A DNA stretch of 64,000 bases from Streptomyces sp. HUAS 15-9 (lineage in GTDB: Bacteria > Actinomycetota > Actinomycetes > Streptomycetales > Streptomycetaceae). The notes under the pieces are model-generated. The model was not told where the DNA came from, did not search any database, and saw only the letters and a program-made list of their open reading frames with translations. The position numbers were made by a program, and so were the translations under genes. The stretch spans positions 3,906,001-3,970,000 of the forward strand of contig NZ_CP106798.1 of the NCBI RefSeq assembly GCF_025642155.1. The letters run 5' to 3'. Positions 1 through 8,822 of the stretch are shown here, in pieces; within the stretch, counting starts at the first letter, position 1; every line of letters starts with the position of its first letter.

Positions 1-1472
1 GCTTGCAGCCGTGTCTGCCGGAGATCTGGTCGGCCCAGGCCGCGTAGTGGTTGTCGGCCGCCGCGGACGCCTGCCAGGCCTTGTTGAGGGCGCCGGTCAG
101 CGCGACGTTGTTCGGCAGCTTGTCGACGGTCAGCTTCGACAGCCGGGTGACCAGCTCGCCTCGCTGCTTGGCCGCGGCACGCAGGTCCGAGGCGGCCGTG
201 CCCAGGTTGTTGCAGGCCTTCACATTGGCCACGGCCCTGATCACCGACGCCCGGCTGCTGCCGCTGTCGGCGAGCAGCTTGTCCAGCGCGACGGCCTGCT
301 GCTGGGCCGGGTCTGCGGCCGCGGGCGAGGACCCCCCGGTCGCGGGGGCCGAGGCGGCCACGTTCGTGTTGGCGTCGCTCTGGCCGTCGCCGCCACCGCC
401 GCTGAGCATCGCGCCCGCGCCGACACCGAGGACGGCGAGGCCGACGCCGATGGCCGCGATGAGCGGCACCTTCGAGCCGCTGCGGCCGCCGCGGACGCGA
501 TCGTCGTCGTCATAGTCCGAGTAGTCCCCGCGCCGCCCGCCACCGAGCCCCGAGGCGTACGAGGGCTGCCCGGGGTAGCCGCCCGGGGCGTCCTGGACGC
601 GTGGCAGCTGCTGCGTGGCCCCGGCCGGGGCGCCGCCACCGGGCCCGCTGCGGAAGAGGTTGTCGAAGTCGGACGGCGGCTGCCGGTCCCCGCCGCCGTA
701 CGGATCGGTCACCGGCGCGATGTACTGCGTGGCCTCGGCATCGGGGTGAGCGGCGGGCTGCTGCGCGCGCCCCAGGAACCGGGTCTCCTCGGAGGTGGCC
801 TCGGGCGGCATCGCCCCCGCCGCCACCGGGGGTATGTACTGGGTCGCTCCCTCGTCCGCGGGAGCGGGACCGGCCGCCGGGACCGGGGGTATGTACTGGG
901 TGGCCCCCTCGTCGACGGGAGCGGCGGCCGGCGGGAACGCACCCGCTCCGGCGCCCTGCCCGGCGTACGGGTCGGGCACGGCGGGCGGCAGGGGCCGGGC
1001 GGCCTGGCCGTTCTGCGCGTACGGCTGCTGGTGCTGCTCGGAACCGTACTGCTGGTGCTGCTTTGAGCCGTACGACTGCTGGTGCTGCTCCGAGCCGTAG
1101 GGCTGCGCCGAGCCGTAGCCCTGGTCCTGGCCGCCGCCGTACGTCGCGGGCGCGCCCTCCGGGGGCAGCGGACCGGCGCCGGGCGTGGCCGGGGCGTCCT
1201 GCGGGTTCCACGGGGCGGGCTGCTCCAAGGTGCCCCACTCCTGGGCCGCCGCGGGGGCCAGCCCTCGCCGGGCTGGGGGCCTGCTGCGGGTCGGGACCCC
1301 AGGGCTGACCCCAGGCCTGGCCGCCGGTCGGGGCTGCGGCCGGGGGCGGGCCGGTCGGGGCTGCCGGACGCGGGGCGGGTCCGGCAGCCATTCCCGGCAG
1401 CACGGGATCGCCGCCGTCGGAGGGCAGCACGATGCCTTCGCGCGCGGGCTCGCCCTGTCCACTCTGCGTCAC
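1..1472 (-). CDS. Membrane-anchored Pro/Gln-rich protein, 3' end outside window, apparent frameshift
   Basis: Starts at GTG 1472 (MTQSGQGEPAREG) with AGGAG five bases upstream and runs off the left edge. The N-terminal half is Pro/Gln/Gly-rich and low complexity, and carries a motif ATQYIPPV repeated about four times with variants (ATQYIAPV, ATQQLPRV). After a basic stretch there is one membrane helix (KVPLIAAIGVGLAVLGVGAG), then a Ser/Thr/Gly linker and a helical, presumably extracellular, domain ending near a Cys at the window edge. The reading frame is not continuous: the frame with good codon bias changes once near 1253-1257, where the plus strand has GGGGG; removing one G restores one frame. 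I do not recognise the family beyond Streptomyces proline-rich single-pass proteins; function unknown. Confidence 0.75.
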
Positions 1473-1684
1473 CGGGACTCCTACGAATGGGGGACTTTCG
1501 GAATCGTCGGCTCACGCTACCGGGTACCCCGAGCCGGGTGCCACGCAGCTCAATGCGCGATCTAGCTCTCTGTGACAGCAGTAACAAAACCGCCCCGTGG
1601 CGCGCTGTTAATGGCACCTCCTGTGTGCCCCCTGCGCATAAACGGGCCGTTTCCCGCATATTCACGCAGCCACAGGGCGCTTGT

Positions 1685-3070
1685 TCACGCGGCCTGCTGC
1701 ACGTCCAGCCGCGCTCCGAACTCCCGCACCACGGGCTCGTCCCGGTACGGCTCCAGCCGCTGCTGGAAGTCCTCCAGGTACTCCGCGCCCCGGTTGGAGC
1801 GGAGCGTCTCCAGGAGTTCGACCGCCTTCATGCCCGTACTGCACGCCTGTTCGATCTCGCGCTGCTGCACCTGTGCCGTGGCGAGCAACACATAACCGAT
1901 AGCCCGCCTGCGCGCCCGCTTCTCGGGATGCCCGGCCAGCGACTGCTCCGCGCACCGCGCCGCCGCCTCGGCCTGCCCGAGGTCACGGTGGCAGTGCGCC
2001 AGTTCGTCGGCCAGGTAGGCCTCGTCGAAGTGCGCGATCCAGGCCGGGTCGTCCCCGGAGTCGGCATCGGCCGAGTCCATGGCGGTGATCGCCCGCCCGG
2101 ACGCCGCCTGAGCGGCCCGCGCATCGCCCAGCAGAGCATGCCCGCGCGCCTCGGCCGCGAAGAACATCGCCTCCGCGCGCGGGGTCACGCGCCCCCGCGC
2201 CCCCTCCTGCGCCGCCCGCGCGAGCTGCGCGATCTCCCGCGGGTTTCCGAGCTGGGCGGCGAGGTGGCTCATGGACGCGGCCAGCACATAGCCGCCGTAC
2301 CCCCGGTCGCCCGCCGCCTGCGCCAGGCGCAGGGACTGGATGTAGTAGCGCTGGGCGAGCCCCGGCTGGCCGGTGTCGACGGCCATGTACCCGGCCAGCT
2401 CGGTCAGCCGGGCCACCGCGGCGAACAGATCCCGGCCGACCGCCTCCCGGTAGGAGCCGGCGAGCAGCCCGGAGACCACGCTGTTGAGGTAGTGCACGAC
2501 GACCGGGCGCACATGCCCGCTGCCGTACTGGTGGTCGAGATCGGTCAGCGCCTGCGTCATCGCGCGGACGGCCGCCACGTCGGAGTGCCCCACGCGCGGT
2601 CCCGCCTGGCGCGCCACCTGCGAGTCCGGCGCCGAGATCAGCCAGTCGCGGCTCGGCTCGACGAGCGCGGACGCGGCGACGGAGGAGCCGGACAGGAAGT
2701 CCCGCCGGCCCACGTCGCTGCGCCACAGCTCGCAGACCTGCTCGATGGCCCCCAGTACCGTCGGCGAGAACTGGAGACCCACGCCCGAGGCGAGGTTCTT
2801 GCCGTTGGCCATGCCGATCTCGTCGATCGTGACCGTACGGCCCAGCTTGCGGCCGAGCGCCTCGGCGATGATCGCGGGCGCCCGCCCCCGTGGCTGCTGT
2901 CCGCGCAGCCAGCGGGCCACGGACGTCTTGTCGTAGCGCAGATCGAGACCGTGCTCGGCACCGCACATGTTGACCCGGCGGGCGAGCCCGGCGTTCGAGC
3001 ACCCCGCCTCCTGGATGAGCGCCTGCAGCCGTTCGTTCGGCTGTCGCGCGACGAGAGGCCTCGCGGCCAT
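1685..3070 (-). CDS. NsdA-like pleiotropic regulator with TPR-like C-terminus
   Basis: 461 residues from ATG 3070 (MAARPLVARQPNERLQ), chosen over a longer frame because AGGGGG lies about seven bases upstream. The N-terminal ~75 residues look like a divergent helix-turn-helix (NAGLARRVN, DKTSVARWLRG). The remainder is helical with repeat-like Ala-rich motifs (GQPGLAQRYYIQSLRLAQ, GQAEAAARCAEQS) typical of tetratricopeptide regulators. It resembles the Streptomyces NsdA/NsdB group, known as negative regulators of sporulation and antibiotic production; I am sure of the family type, less of the exact orthologue. It lies downstream of nothing in the same direction, and its stop is 212 bases from the start of the next minus-strand gene. 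Confidence 0.8.
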   Translation of the reverse strand: MAARPLVARQPNERLQALIQEAGCSNAGLARRVNMCGAEHGLDLRYDKTSVARWLRGQQPRGRAPAIIAEALGRKLGRTVTIDEIGMANGKNLASGVGLQFSPTVLGAIEQVCELWRSDVGRRDFLSGSSVAASALVEPSRDWLISAPDSQVARQAGPRVGHSDVAAVRAMTQALTDLDHQYGSGHVRPVVVHYLNSVVSGLLAGSYREAVGRDLFAAVARLTELAGYMAVDTGQPGLAQRYYIQSLRLAQAAGDRGYGGYVLAASMSHLAAQLGNPREIAQLARAAQEGARGRVTPRAEAMFFAAEARGHALLGDARAAQAASGRAITAMDSADADSGDDPAWIAHFDEAYLADELAHCHRDLGQAEAAARCAEQSLAGHPEKRARRRAIGYVLLATAQVQQREIEQACSTGMKAVELLETLRSNRGAEYLEDFQQRLEPYRDEPVVREFGARLDVQQAA

Positions 3071-3310
3071 GGCATAACCCCCTGCGAACCCCTGAAGCGG
3101 AAAGATCCGGCCGTGAAGATCGATGCCCCGCGGACATACCGAAAATGCGGGACATACGAGGATTGCCGGGGTAAAGGCTGCTGCCGACCCCCACACGTGG
3201 CTACCCAGCCCAAGCCACGGTTCCTCCCGCGCGCCCCCGCACGTGCACCCATGCGCCCCGGCCGCCGAACCGATGCTCCTCCCCCGCGCGCGCTACGCCC
3301 GTAACTCCAG

Positions 3311-3988
3311 GTGAGCGCGGGAGTTGAGTGGAACGTGGACGAGACGATCGCAGGCACCGAAGCCGCCCAGATTCCGAAGCAGCGCGGGGAATCGCTGCTG
3401 GAGACCGCCGTACGCTACGCCGAGGAGCGCCACTGGGACGTGTTCCCGGGCACCTGGCTGGAAGCCGTCGACGGGGTGCAGCGCTGCTCCTGCGACCACG
3501 TGGCGTGCACGGCGCCGGGGGCGCATCCCGCGCACGCGGACTGGCAGACCCAGGCGACCGGCAGCGCGACCGTCGCCCGCCGGATGTGGCAGAAGCAGCC
3601 GGCGGCGTCGATCCTGCTGCCGACCGGCCGGACCTTCGACGCGCTGTCCGTCCCGGAGACCGCCGGGTTCCTCGCGCTGGCCCGGATGGAGCGGATGCGG
3701 CTGACGCAGGGACCGGTGACGCGCACCCCGGACCGGCGGATGCACTTCTTCGTGCTGCCGGGCGTGTCCTCGAAGGTGCCGGACTCGGTGCGCAGGCTCG
3801 GCTGGTCCCCGGGCTCGCTCGACCTGGTGGCGCTCGGCGAGGGCGCGTATGTGGCCGCGCCGCCCACGCGGTTCGGGTCGGGCGGCGCCGTGCAGTGGGC
3901 CCGCCGGCCCACGCCCGCGAACCGGTGGCTGCCGGACGCGGAGGAGTTGATCTCGACGCTCGCCTATGCGTGCGGGCGGGACCGGTAG
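3311..3988 (+). CDS. Bifunctional primase/polymerase (Prim-Pol) N-terminal domain protein
   Basis: 225 residues from GTG 3311. A second GTG at 3335 (giving VDETIAG) has a better ribosome site, GGGAG at 3319-3323 eleven bases before it, so the real start may be there. The protein matches the small stand-alone Streptomyces Prim-Pol-like proteins: ETAVRYAEERHWDVFPGTWLE near the start, a Cys-containing segment (CSCDHVACTAPGAHPAHADW) and a GSLDLVALGEGAYVAAPPTR motif in the C-terminal half. Full archaeo-eukaryotic primases are longer and fused to helicases; no helicase is present here, so enzymatic activity is uncertain. It is divergent from the NsdA-like gene and ends 66 bases before an ABC transporter operon. 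Confidence 0.75.
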   Translation: MSAGVEWNVDETIAGTEAAQIPKQRGESLLETAVRYAEERHWDVFPGTWLEAVDGVQRCSCDHVACTAPGAHPAHADWQTQATGSATVARRMWQKQPAASILLPTGRTFDALSVPETAGFLALARMERMRLTQGPVTRTPDRRMHFFVLPGVSSKVPDSVRRLGWSPGSLDLVALGEGAYVAAPPTRFGSGGAVQWARRPTPANRWLPDAEELISTLAYACGRDR

Positions 3989-4054
3989 CCGTTCGCCTTT
4001 CGCACAGTCCCCTGCGCCCCTTCGGGCCGGGCCGCTCCCCCGTAGGGTTTCAGC

Positions 4055-4849
4055 ATGACGGACGGAGCAGTGGTGTCAGCAGCGGCAGCCGTACGTGTGC
4101 GCGGGCTCTGGAAGCGGTTCGGGCAGCAGGTCGCGGTCGCCGGGATCGATCTGGACCTGCCCGCGGGCAAGTTCATCGGACTGGTGGGGCCCAACGGGGC
4201 CGGGAAGACCACCACGCTCTCCATGGTGACCGGGCTGCTCAGGCCCGATCAGGGATCCGTCGAGGTCGTGGGCCACGACGTGTGGCGGGACCCGGTGGCG
4301 GTCAAGGCGCGGATCGGCGTCCTGCCCGAGGGACTGCGGCTCTTCGAGCGGCTGTCGGGCCGGGAACTGCTCGGATACTCCGGGCGGTTGCGCGGGCTGC
4401 CGGGCGGCGAGGTCGACAAGCGGGCCACCCAGCTCCTCGACGTCCTCGATCTGGCCGGGGCCCAGCACAAGCTCGTCGTCGACTACTCGACCGGCATGCG
4501 CAAGAAGATCGGGCTCGCGGCCGCTCTCCTCCACAACCCCGAGGTCCTCTTCCTCGACGAGCCGTTCGAGGGGGTCGACCCGGTGTCCGCGCAGACCATC
4601 CGGGGCGTCCTGGAGCGGTACACGGCCTCCGGCGCCACCGTCGTCTTCTCCTCCCACGTCATGGAGCTCGTCGAGTCGCTGTGCGACTGGGTCGCCGTGC
4701 TGGCGGCGGGCCGGATCCGCGCGACCGGCCCGCTGGCCGAGGTGCGCGGTGAACACCCCACCCTCCAGGGGGCGTTCCTGGAGCTCGTGGGCGCGCGGCA
4801 GCTCGATGCCGCCTCCGACCTCGACTGGCTGGGCGGCGGGGCCCGATGA
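4055..4849 (+). CDS. ABC transporter ATP-binding subunit
   Basis: 264 residues. Walker A GPNGAGKT at residues 45-52, an atypical signature YSTGM at 144-148 in place of LSGGQ, Walker B VLFLDEP around 164-170, and the switch His at 201 (SSHVMEL). This is the architecture of the nucleotide-binding subunit of an ABC-2 type exporter. The last codon overlaps the ATG of the permease gene (ATGA at 4846-4849), so the two are translationally coupled. The substrate cannot be read from the sequence. Confidence 0.93.
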   Translation: MTDGAVVSAAAAVRVRGLWKRFGQQVAVAGIDLDLPAGKFIGLVGPNGAGKTTTLSMVTGLLRPDQGSVEVVGHDVWRDPVAVKARIGVLPEGLRLFERLSGRELLGYSGRLRGLPGGEVDKRATQLLDVLDLAGAQHKLVVDYSTGMRKKIGLAAALLHNPEVLFLDEPFEGVDPVSAQTIRGVLERYTASGATVVFSSHVMELVESLCDWVAVLAAGRIRATGPLAEVRGEHPTLQGAFLELVGARQLDAASDLDWLGGGAR

Positions 4850-6432
4850 GCGCCGTCACCTCCACTGTCGTACGGCTGAAGCTGTCCCTGCTGCGCAACG
4901 GGCTGCGGCAGTCGGGCGGGCGGCGGGCCGCGTTCGTCGCGTCGGCCGTCGTCGCGCTGCTGTTCGCGGCCCTGCAGCTGGTCGGCCTGCTCGCCCTGCG
5001 CGGACACGCGCACGCCGACGCGGTCGCCCTGCTGGGGACGTCGGTGCTGGCGCTGGGCTGGGCGGTGATGCCGCTGTTCTTCCCGGGCGGGGACGAGACC
5101 CTGGACCCGACCCGCCTGGTGATGCTGCCGCTGCGGCCGCGTCCGCTGGTACGGGCCCTGCTGGCGGCCTCGCTGGTCGGCATCGGGCCGCTGTTCACCC
5201 TGCTCCTGCTGGCGGGCTGCGCGCTCTCCGTGGCGCACGGGACGGGCGCGTACGTCACCGCCGTCGCCGGGGTCTCCATGGCGCTGCTGGTCTGCGTGGC
5301 CCTCGCGCGCACCGTCGCCACCGCCAACGTACGGCTGCTGACCAGCCGCAAGGGCCGCGATCTGGCCGTGCTCAGCGGGCTGGTCATCGCGATCGGGGCG
5401 CAGCTGGTCAACTTCGGCGCCCAGCGCCTCGGTTCCGCCGGGCTCGGCGAGCTGGCGCCGGTGGCCGACGTGCTGCGCTGGGTGCCGCCCGCGTCGGCGG
5501 TGGGCGCGGTGCGGTCGGTGAGCGAGGGGTCGTACGGGACGGCGGCCGCCCAACTGCTGCTCTGCGCGGCCGCGCTGGGGCTCCTGGTGGCGGTGTGGGC
5601 GCGGGGTCTGACCCGGCTGATGACGTCCCCCGACGGCTCCACCCTCCAGGCCGCAGAACCCGGCGCCCGGGACCGTCCGGCCGGCGGCCTGGGGCGACTG
5701 CTGCCCGCGGGCCGCACCGGTACGGTCATGGACCGCAGCCTGCGCTACATCTGGCGCGATCCCAAGACCAAGGCCGCCTGGGTGACCTCGCTCGCCATCG
5801 GCCTGATCGTGCCCGTGTTCAACGCGCTGCAGGGCACCGGCTCGATCTACTTCGCGTGCTTCGCCGCCGGGATGCTCGGCATCCAGATGTACAACCAGTT
5901 CGGCCAGGACACCTCCGCCTTCTGGATGGTGGCGATGGCCATCGCGTCACCCCGGGACGCGTACGTCGAGCTGCGGGGCCGGGCGCTGGCCCTGCTGGTG
6001 ATCACCCTGCCCTACGCGACGCTGGTGACCGTCGTGACGACGGCGATGCTCGGCGACTGGGCGCGGCTGCCCGAGGTGCTCGGGCTGTCCTTCGCGCTGC
6101 TCGGGGCGATGCTGGCGACCGGCGCGTGGACCTCGGCCCGCTTTCCGTACTCGATCCCGCAGGAGGGTCACAAGAACGTGGCGCCCGGCCAGGGGAGCCT
6201 CGCCTGGATCTCCATCTTCGGCGGCATGGTCGCGGCGGCCCTGCTGTGCGCCCCCGTCATCACCCTGACCATCTGGCTGAACGTGAGCGCGGGCGGGGAT
6301 GCCTGGACCTGGCTGCTGCTTCCGGTGGGCGCGGCGTACGGGGCGGGGATCACGGCGATCGGCCTGCGCCTGGCGGCTCCGCGGACGGCGGCGCATCTGC
6401 CGGAGATCCTGACGGCGGTGAGCAAAGGCTGA
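4846..6432 (+). CDS. ABC-2 type transporter permease
   Basis: 528 residues, ATG overlapping the stop of the ATPase gene. It has roughly a dozen hydrophobic segments in two blocks separated by a polar region around residues 260-300 (the MTSPDGSTLQAAEPGARDRP stretch), as expected for an integral membrane exporter subunit of unusual length. Together with the preceding ATPase it forms a two-gene efflux system. It converges on the hydrolase gene with only ten bases between the stops. Substrate unknown. Confidence 0.85.
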   Translation: MSAVTSTVVRLKLSLLRNGLRQSGGRRAAFVASAVVALLFAALQLVGLLALRGHAHADAVALLGTSVLALGWAVMPLFFPGGDETLDPTRLVMLPLRPRPLVRALLAASLVGIGPLFTLLLLAGCALSVAHGTGAYVTAVAGVSMALLVCVALARTVATANVRLLTSRKGRDLAVLSGLVIAIGAQLVNFGAQRLGSAGLGELAPVADVLRWVPPASAVGAVRSVSEGSYGTAAAQLLLCAAALGLLVAVWARGLTRLMTSPDGSTLQAAEPGARDRPAGGLGRLLPAGRTGTVMDRSLRYIWRDPKTKAAWVTSLAIGLIVPVFNALQGTGSIYFACFAAGMLGIQMYNQFGQDTSAFWMVAMAIASPRDAYVELRGRALALLVITLPYATLVTVVTTAMLGDWARLPEVLGLSFALLGAMLATGAWTSARFPYSIPQEGHKNVAPGQGSLAWISIFGGMVAAALLCAPVITLTIWLNVSAGGDAWTWLLLPVGAAYGAGITAIGLRLAAPRTAAHLPEILTAVSKG

Positions 6433-6442
6433 CGGTGTCCCC

Positions 6443-7303
6443 TCAGTCCACGCTCACCGCATCCACGAACGGCTCGACGGCCGCCCGCCAGGCCACCGGC
6501 TGGTCGTAGTGAACGAGGTGTCCGGCATCGACGACCTCGGCGTATTCGCCGAGCGGCAGCACCCGCACCATCTCCTGCGCCTCCGCCCGCCCCAGCTCCC
6601 CGTCGAGGCCGCGCACGACGAGCGCGGGGCACCGGACCTGCGCGAGCTCCTCCCAGTGCGCGTCGTACACCCAGGTCTCGCGGGACTTGAGCATCTGCTC
6701 GGGCTCGAAGACGGGGCGCCACCCGTCCGGGGACTCCTGCATGACTTCGGCATAGAACTCCCCGCGCGCGGCGTTCGGCCGCTCCACCCAGGGATCGCCC
6801 TCGCCGAACCACTTGCGTACGTCGGCGAGCGTGGCGAAGGGAACGGGCCAGGACTTGAACCAGTCGGCCCATTCGCGCTGCGAGGCCGCGCCGAGCGCGG
6901 AGGCCCGCATGTCGCAGATGATCAGGCCCCGCACCAGGTCGGGGCGTTTGGCGGCGAGCTGCCAGGCGGTGAGCGCGCCCATGGCGTGGCCGATGAGGAC
7001 GGCCGGGGCGAGTCCGAGCTGTTCGAGGGCGGCCTCGGCGTCCTCGACATAGGCCTCACGGGTGTACGCGGCCTGTGGGGGCTTATCGCTCTGGCCGTGG
7101 CCGCGCTGGTCGAGGGCGACGGCCAGATGCCGCTCGGAGAGCCAGCGGGCGGTGGAGGCCCAGTGCGAGGCACGGCCCATCAGGCCGTGCAGTAACAGCA
7201 CGCCGGGATGGGCCCGGTCCGGGTCCGTCTTGGGAGGATCGGCGAACTCCCAGGCCGCGAGGCGTACGCCGCCCGCTCCCGTCACGTCGATGCGCCGTGC
7301 CAT
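6443..7303 (-). CDS. Alpha/beta-hydrolase fold protein lacking the nucleophile serine
   Basis: 286 residues from ATG 7303 (MARRIDVTGAGGVRL), chosen because AGGGGGG lies nine bases upstream; a start 14 codons earlier is possible. The fold is clear: oxyanion motif HGLMG, lid region, an acid in VRGLDGE and the histidine in DAGHLVHYDQP. At the nucleophile elbow, where the family has G-x-S-x-G, the sequence reads GHAMG (codons GGC CAC GCC ATG GGC), so alanine replaces the catalytic serine. It is therefore either a non-hydrolytic member or uses another chemistry. It stands alone, convergent with the ABC permease. Confidence 0.85.
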   Translation of the reverse strand: MARRIDVTGAGGVRLAAWEFADPPKTDPDRAHPGVLLLHGLMGRASHWASTARWLSERHLAVALDQRGHGQSDKPPQAAYTREAYVEDAEAALEQLGLAPAVLIGHAMGALTAWQLAAKRPDLVRGLIICDMRASALGAASQREWADWFKSWPVPFATLADVRKWFGEGDPWVERPNAARGEFYAEVMQESPDGWRPVFEPEQMLKSRETWVYDAHWEELAQVRCPALVVRGLDGELGRAEAQEMVRVLPLGEYAEVVDAGHLVHYDQPVAWRAAVEPFVDAVSVD

Positions 7304-7814
7304 GGGCTGGCACCCCCCTAGCTCCGCTCGGACCGCTGCCGTCATGCCGTCGTACCGCTGCGTTGCCTGTGTTCCGTCTGTGTTCCGACCTCAGATTATC
7401 GAATGTCCATTCGAAAATCCTGCCTCTGCGGACAACACCCCTCAATCGAGTGACATCTTTCGAGGCATGATCGCCGCCGTCGAGGGGATTTCTTCAGCGG
7501 GAGGCGGACCGCTCGGGGAAAACGGTCCGAGGGGGATGACCCTGAGAGCTCGGGGCTCCGGGTCAGCACAGGGGAGGACAGGCCCCGGCGCCACAAGGCG
7601 CCGGGGCCATCCACATGCCTGCGGCACATCCTCCCCGCCCCCCTCAGGTCATATGCCTCTCGCGACAGCCTTGCACGCGAAGCGCCCGAGCGCTGCGATT
7701 CGGCGCACTGAATCTTGGATTCGGCCGTGTTCGGCGAGGTGCCACAACTTCCCCTCGCAACAAGGGAGTTGATGTATACGAAGGGGAGTCGGCACAGACG
7801 GAGACCGGAGCCGG
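7304..7814. other. Intergenic region between the hydrolase and the iron regulator
   Basis: About 510 bases without a convincing gene. It holds an AT-richer patch near 7390-7420, a strong hairpin at 7581-7608 downstream of the iron regulator, and a weak plus-strand frame from ATG 7467 to 7772 whose codons run through the hairpin and show no family resemblance. I find no ribosome site that would support a gene. Confidence 0.5.
7581..7608 (-). terminator. Perfect 12-bp hairpin downstream of the iron regulator
   Basis: GGCCCCGGCGCC and GGCGCCGGGGCC form a perfect 12-bp stem with an ACAA loop. It lies 207 bases past the stop of the DtxR-family gene. There is no clear U-tract, which is common for Streptomyces terminators. 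Confidence 0.75.
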
Positions 7815-8507
7815 TCAGCGCTTGGCGACGAAGACGTGCGAGGCGACGTCCGCCTCCAGCTCGGCCGCCTCGCCGCCGCTGCCCACGAGCACACCGCCCG
7901 CCGACTCGGTGACGCTCACCACCGAACCGGGCTGCACACCCGCCCGGCGCAGCGTGTACATCAGCTGGGCGTCGGTCTGGATGGGCTCGCCGATCCGGCG
8001 GACGACGACCGTCTTGCCGTCGGAGCCCGGGTCGAGGTCGGCCAGCGACACCATGCCCTCGTCGAGGAACGGGTCGGCACCGTCCTTCTCGCCGAGCTCC
8101 TCCAGACCCGGGATCGGGTTGCCGTACGGCGACTCGGTCGGGTGCCGCAGCAGCTCCAGCACGCGCCGCTCGACGGCCTCGCTCATCACGTGCTCCCAGC
8201 GACACGCCTCGGCGTGCACCTGCTCCCACTCCAGGCCGATCACGTCGACCAGCAGACACTCCGCGAGCCGGTGCTTGCGCATGACCCGCGTGGCCAGGCG
8301 GCGGCCCTCGTCGGTGAGCTCCAGATGGCGGTCGCTCGCGACGGACACGAGACCGTCGCGCTCCATCCGCGCGACCGTCTGGCTGACCGTCGGCCCGCTC
8401 TGGTCGAGCCGCTCCGCGATGCGGGCGCGCATGGGGACGACGCCTTCCTCTTCGAGTTCGAGGATGGTGCGGAGATACATCTCCGTGGTGTCGATCAGTC
8501 CGGACAT
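7815..8507 (-). CDS. dmdR1: DtxR/IdeR-family iron-dependent repressor (DmdR1-type)
   Basis: 230 residues. An N-terminal winged helix (residues 1-70, SGPTVSQTVARMERDGLV as recognition region), a dimerisation/metal domain, and a C-terminal SH3-like FeoA domain. Every metal ligand of the DtxR/IdeR family falls at its usual number: Met10, His79, Glu83, His98, Cys102, Glu105 and His106. It should bind DNA with Fe(II) and control siderophore and iron-storage genes. Placement beside the SIS-domain gene matches what I recall for S. coelicolor dmdR1 (also called desR). The opposite strand carries long open frames; in S. coelicolor an antiparallel gene, adm, has been described here. Confidence 0.93.
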   Translation of the reverse strand: MSGLIDTTEMYLRTILELEEEGVVPMRARIAERLDQSGPTVSQTVARMERDGLVSVASDRHLELTDEGRRLATRVMRKHRLAECLLVDVIGLEWEQVHAEACRWEHVMSEAVERRVLELLRHPTESPYGNPIPGLEELGEKDGADPFLDEGMVSLADLDPGSDGKTVVVRRIGEPIQTDAQLMYTLRRAGVQPGSVVSVTESAGGVLVGSGGEAAELEADVASHVFVAKR

Positions 8508-8631
8508 ACGTGCCCCTCGATTACCTCTGCCGGAAGTCCGGCGCGTGCGCTGGCCCTGTCACCAATTCTGCCGGATCCCACTGACAACCGTGCCGCACCG
8601 GGAAAAGCGACCTGGCTGCGGGCAGTCGTGC

Positions 8632-8726
8632 CTCCCCCAGGCTCTTCGAGCAGGGGGACCCCCAGGCGGCACGGGTGGGCGATGGGGGTCCCCCCTGCTC
8701 GAACGAAGTTGAGAGCTTGGGGGGGG
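8632..8726. repeat. Streptomyces-type long palindromic repeat
   Basis: Two long arms, one at 8634-8664 (with CTCTTCGAGCAGGGGGACCC) and one at 8692-8725 (with GGGTCCCCCCTGCTCGAA), pair across a short centre; the right arm carries an ACGAAGTT interruption. I recognise this G-run/CTGCTCGAA palindrome as a sequence scattered in many Streptomyces intergenic regions. It sits between the divergent iron-regulator and SIS genes and may insulate their promoters. Confidence 0.75.
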
Positions 8727-8822
8727 TACCCCGCACGCGCGGGCAAGCACCCCCGCCCCCGCCCAGCCCCAGCACAGGGCACCCACCCAACACCGGCACC
8801 CCAGCCCCCAGACCCCGCCGTA

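Noticed and set aside
1082..3304. A 740-codon plus-strand open frame over the NsdA-like gene
   Set aside because: Arg/Pro-rich composition and codon bias of an antisense shadow; the minus-strand genes explain the region.
7467..7772. Plus-strand ORF starting MIAAVEGISSAGGG downstream of the iron regulator
   Set aside because: Its codons run through the strong 12-bp hairpin and the product becomes Arg/Pro-rich; no ribosome site.
8508..8630. Iron box (TTAGG-type palindrome) in front of the iron regulator
   Set aside because: I could not find a sequence close to the DtxR/IdeR consensus here, so autoregulation by this protein is not claimed.
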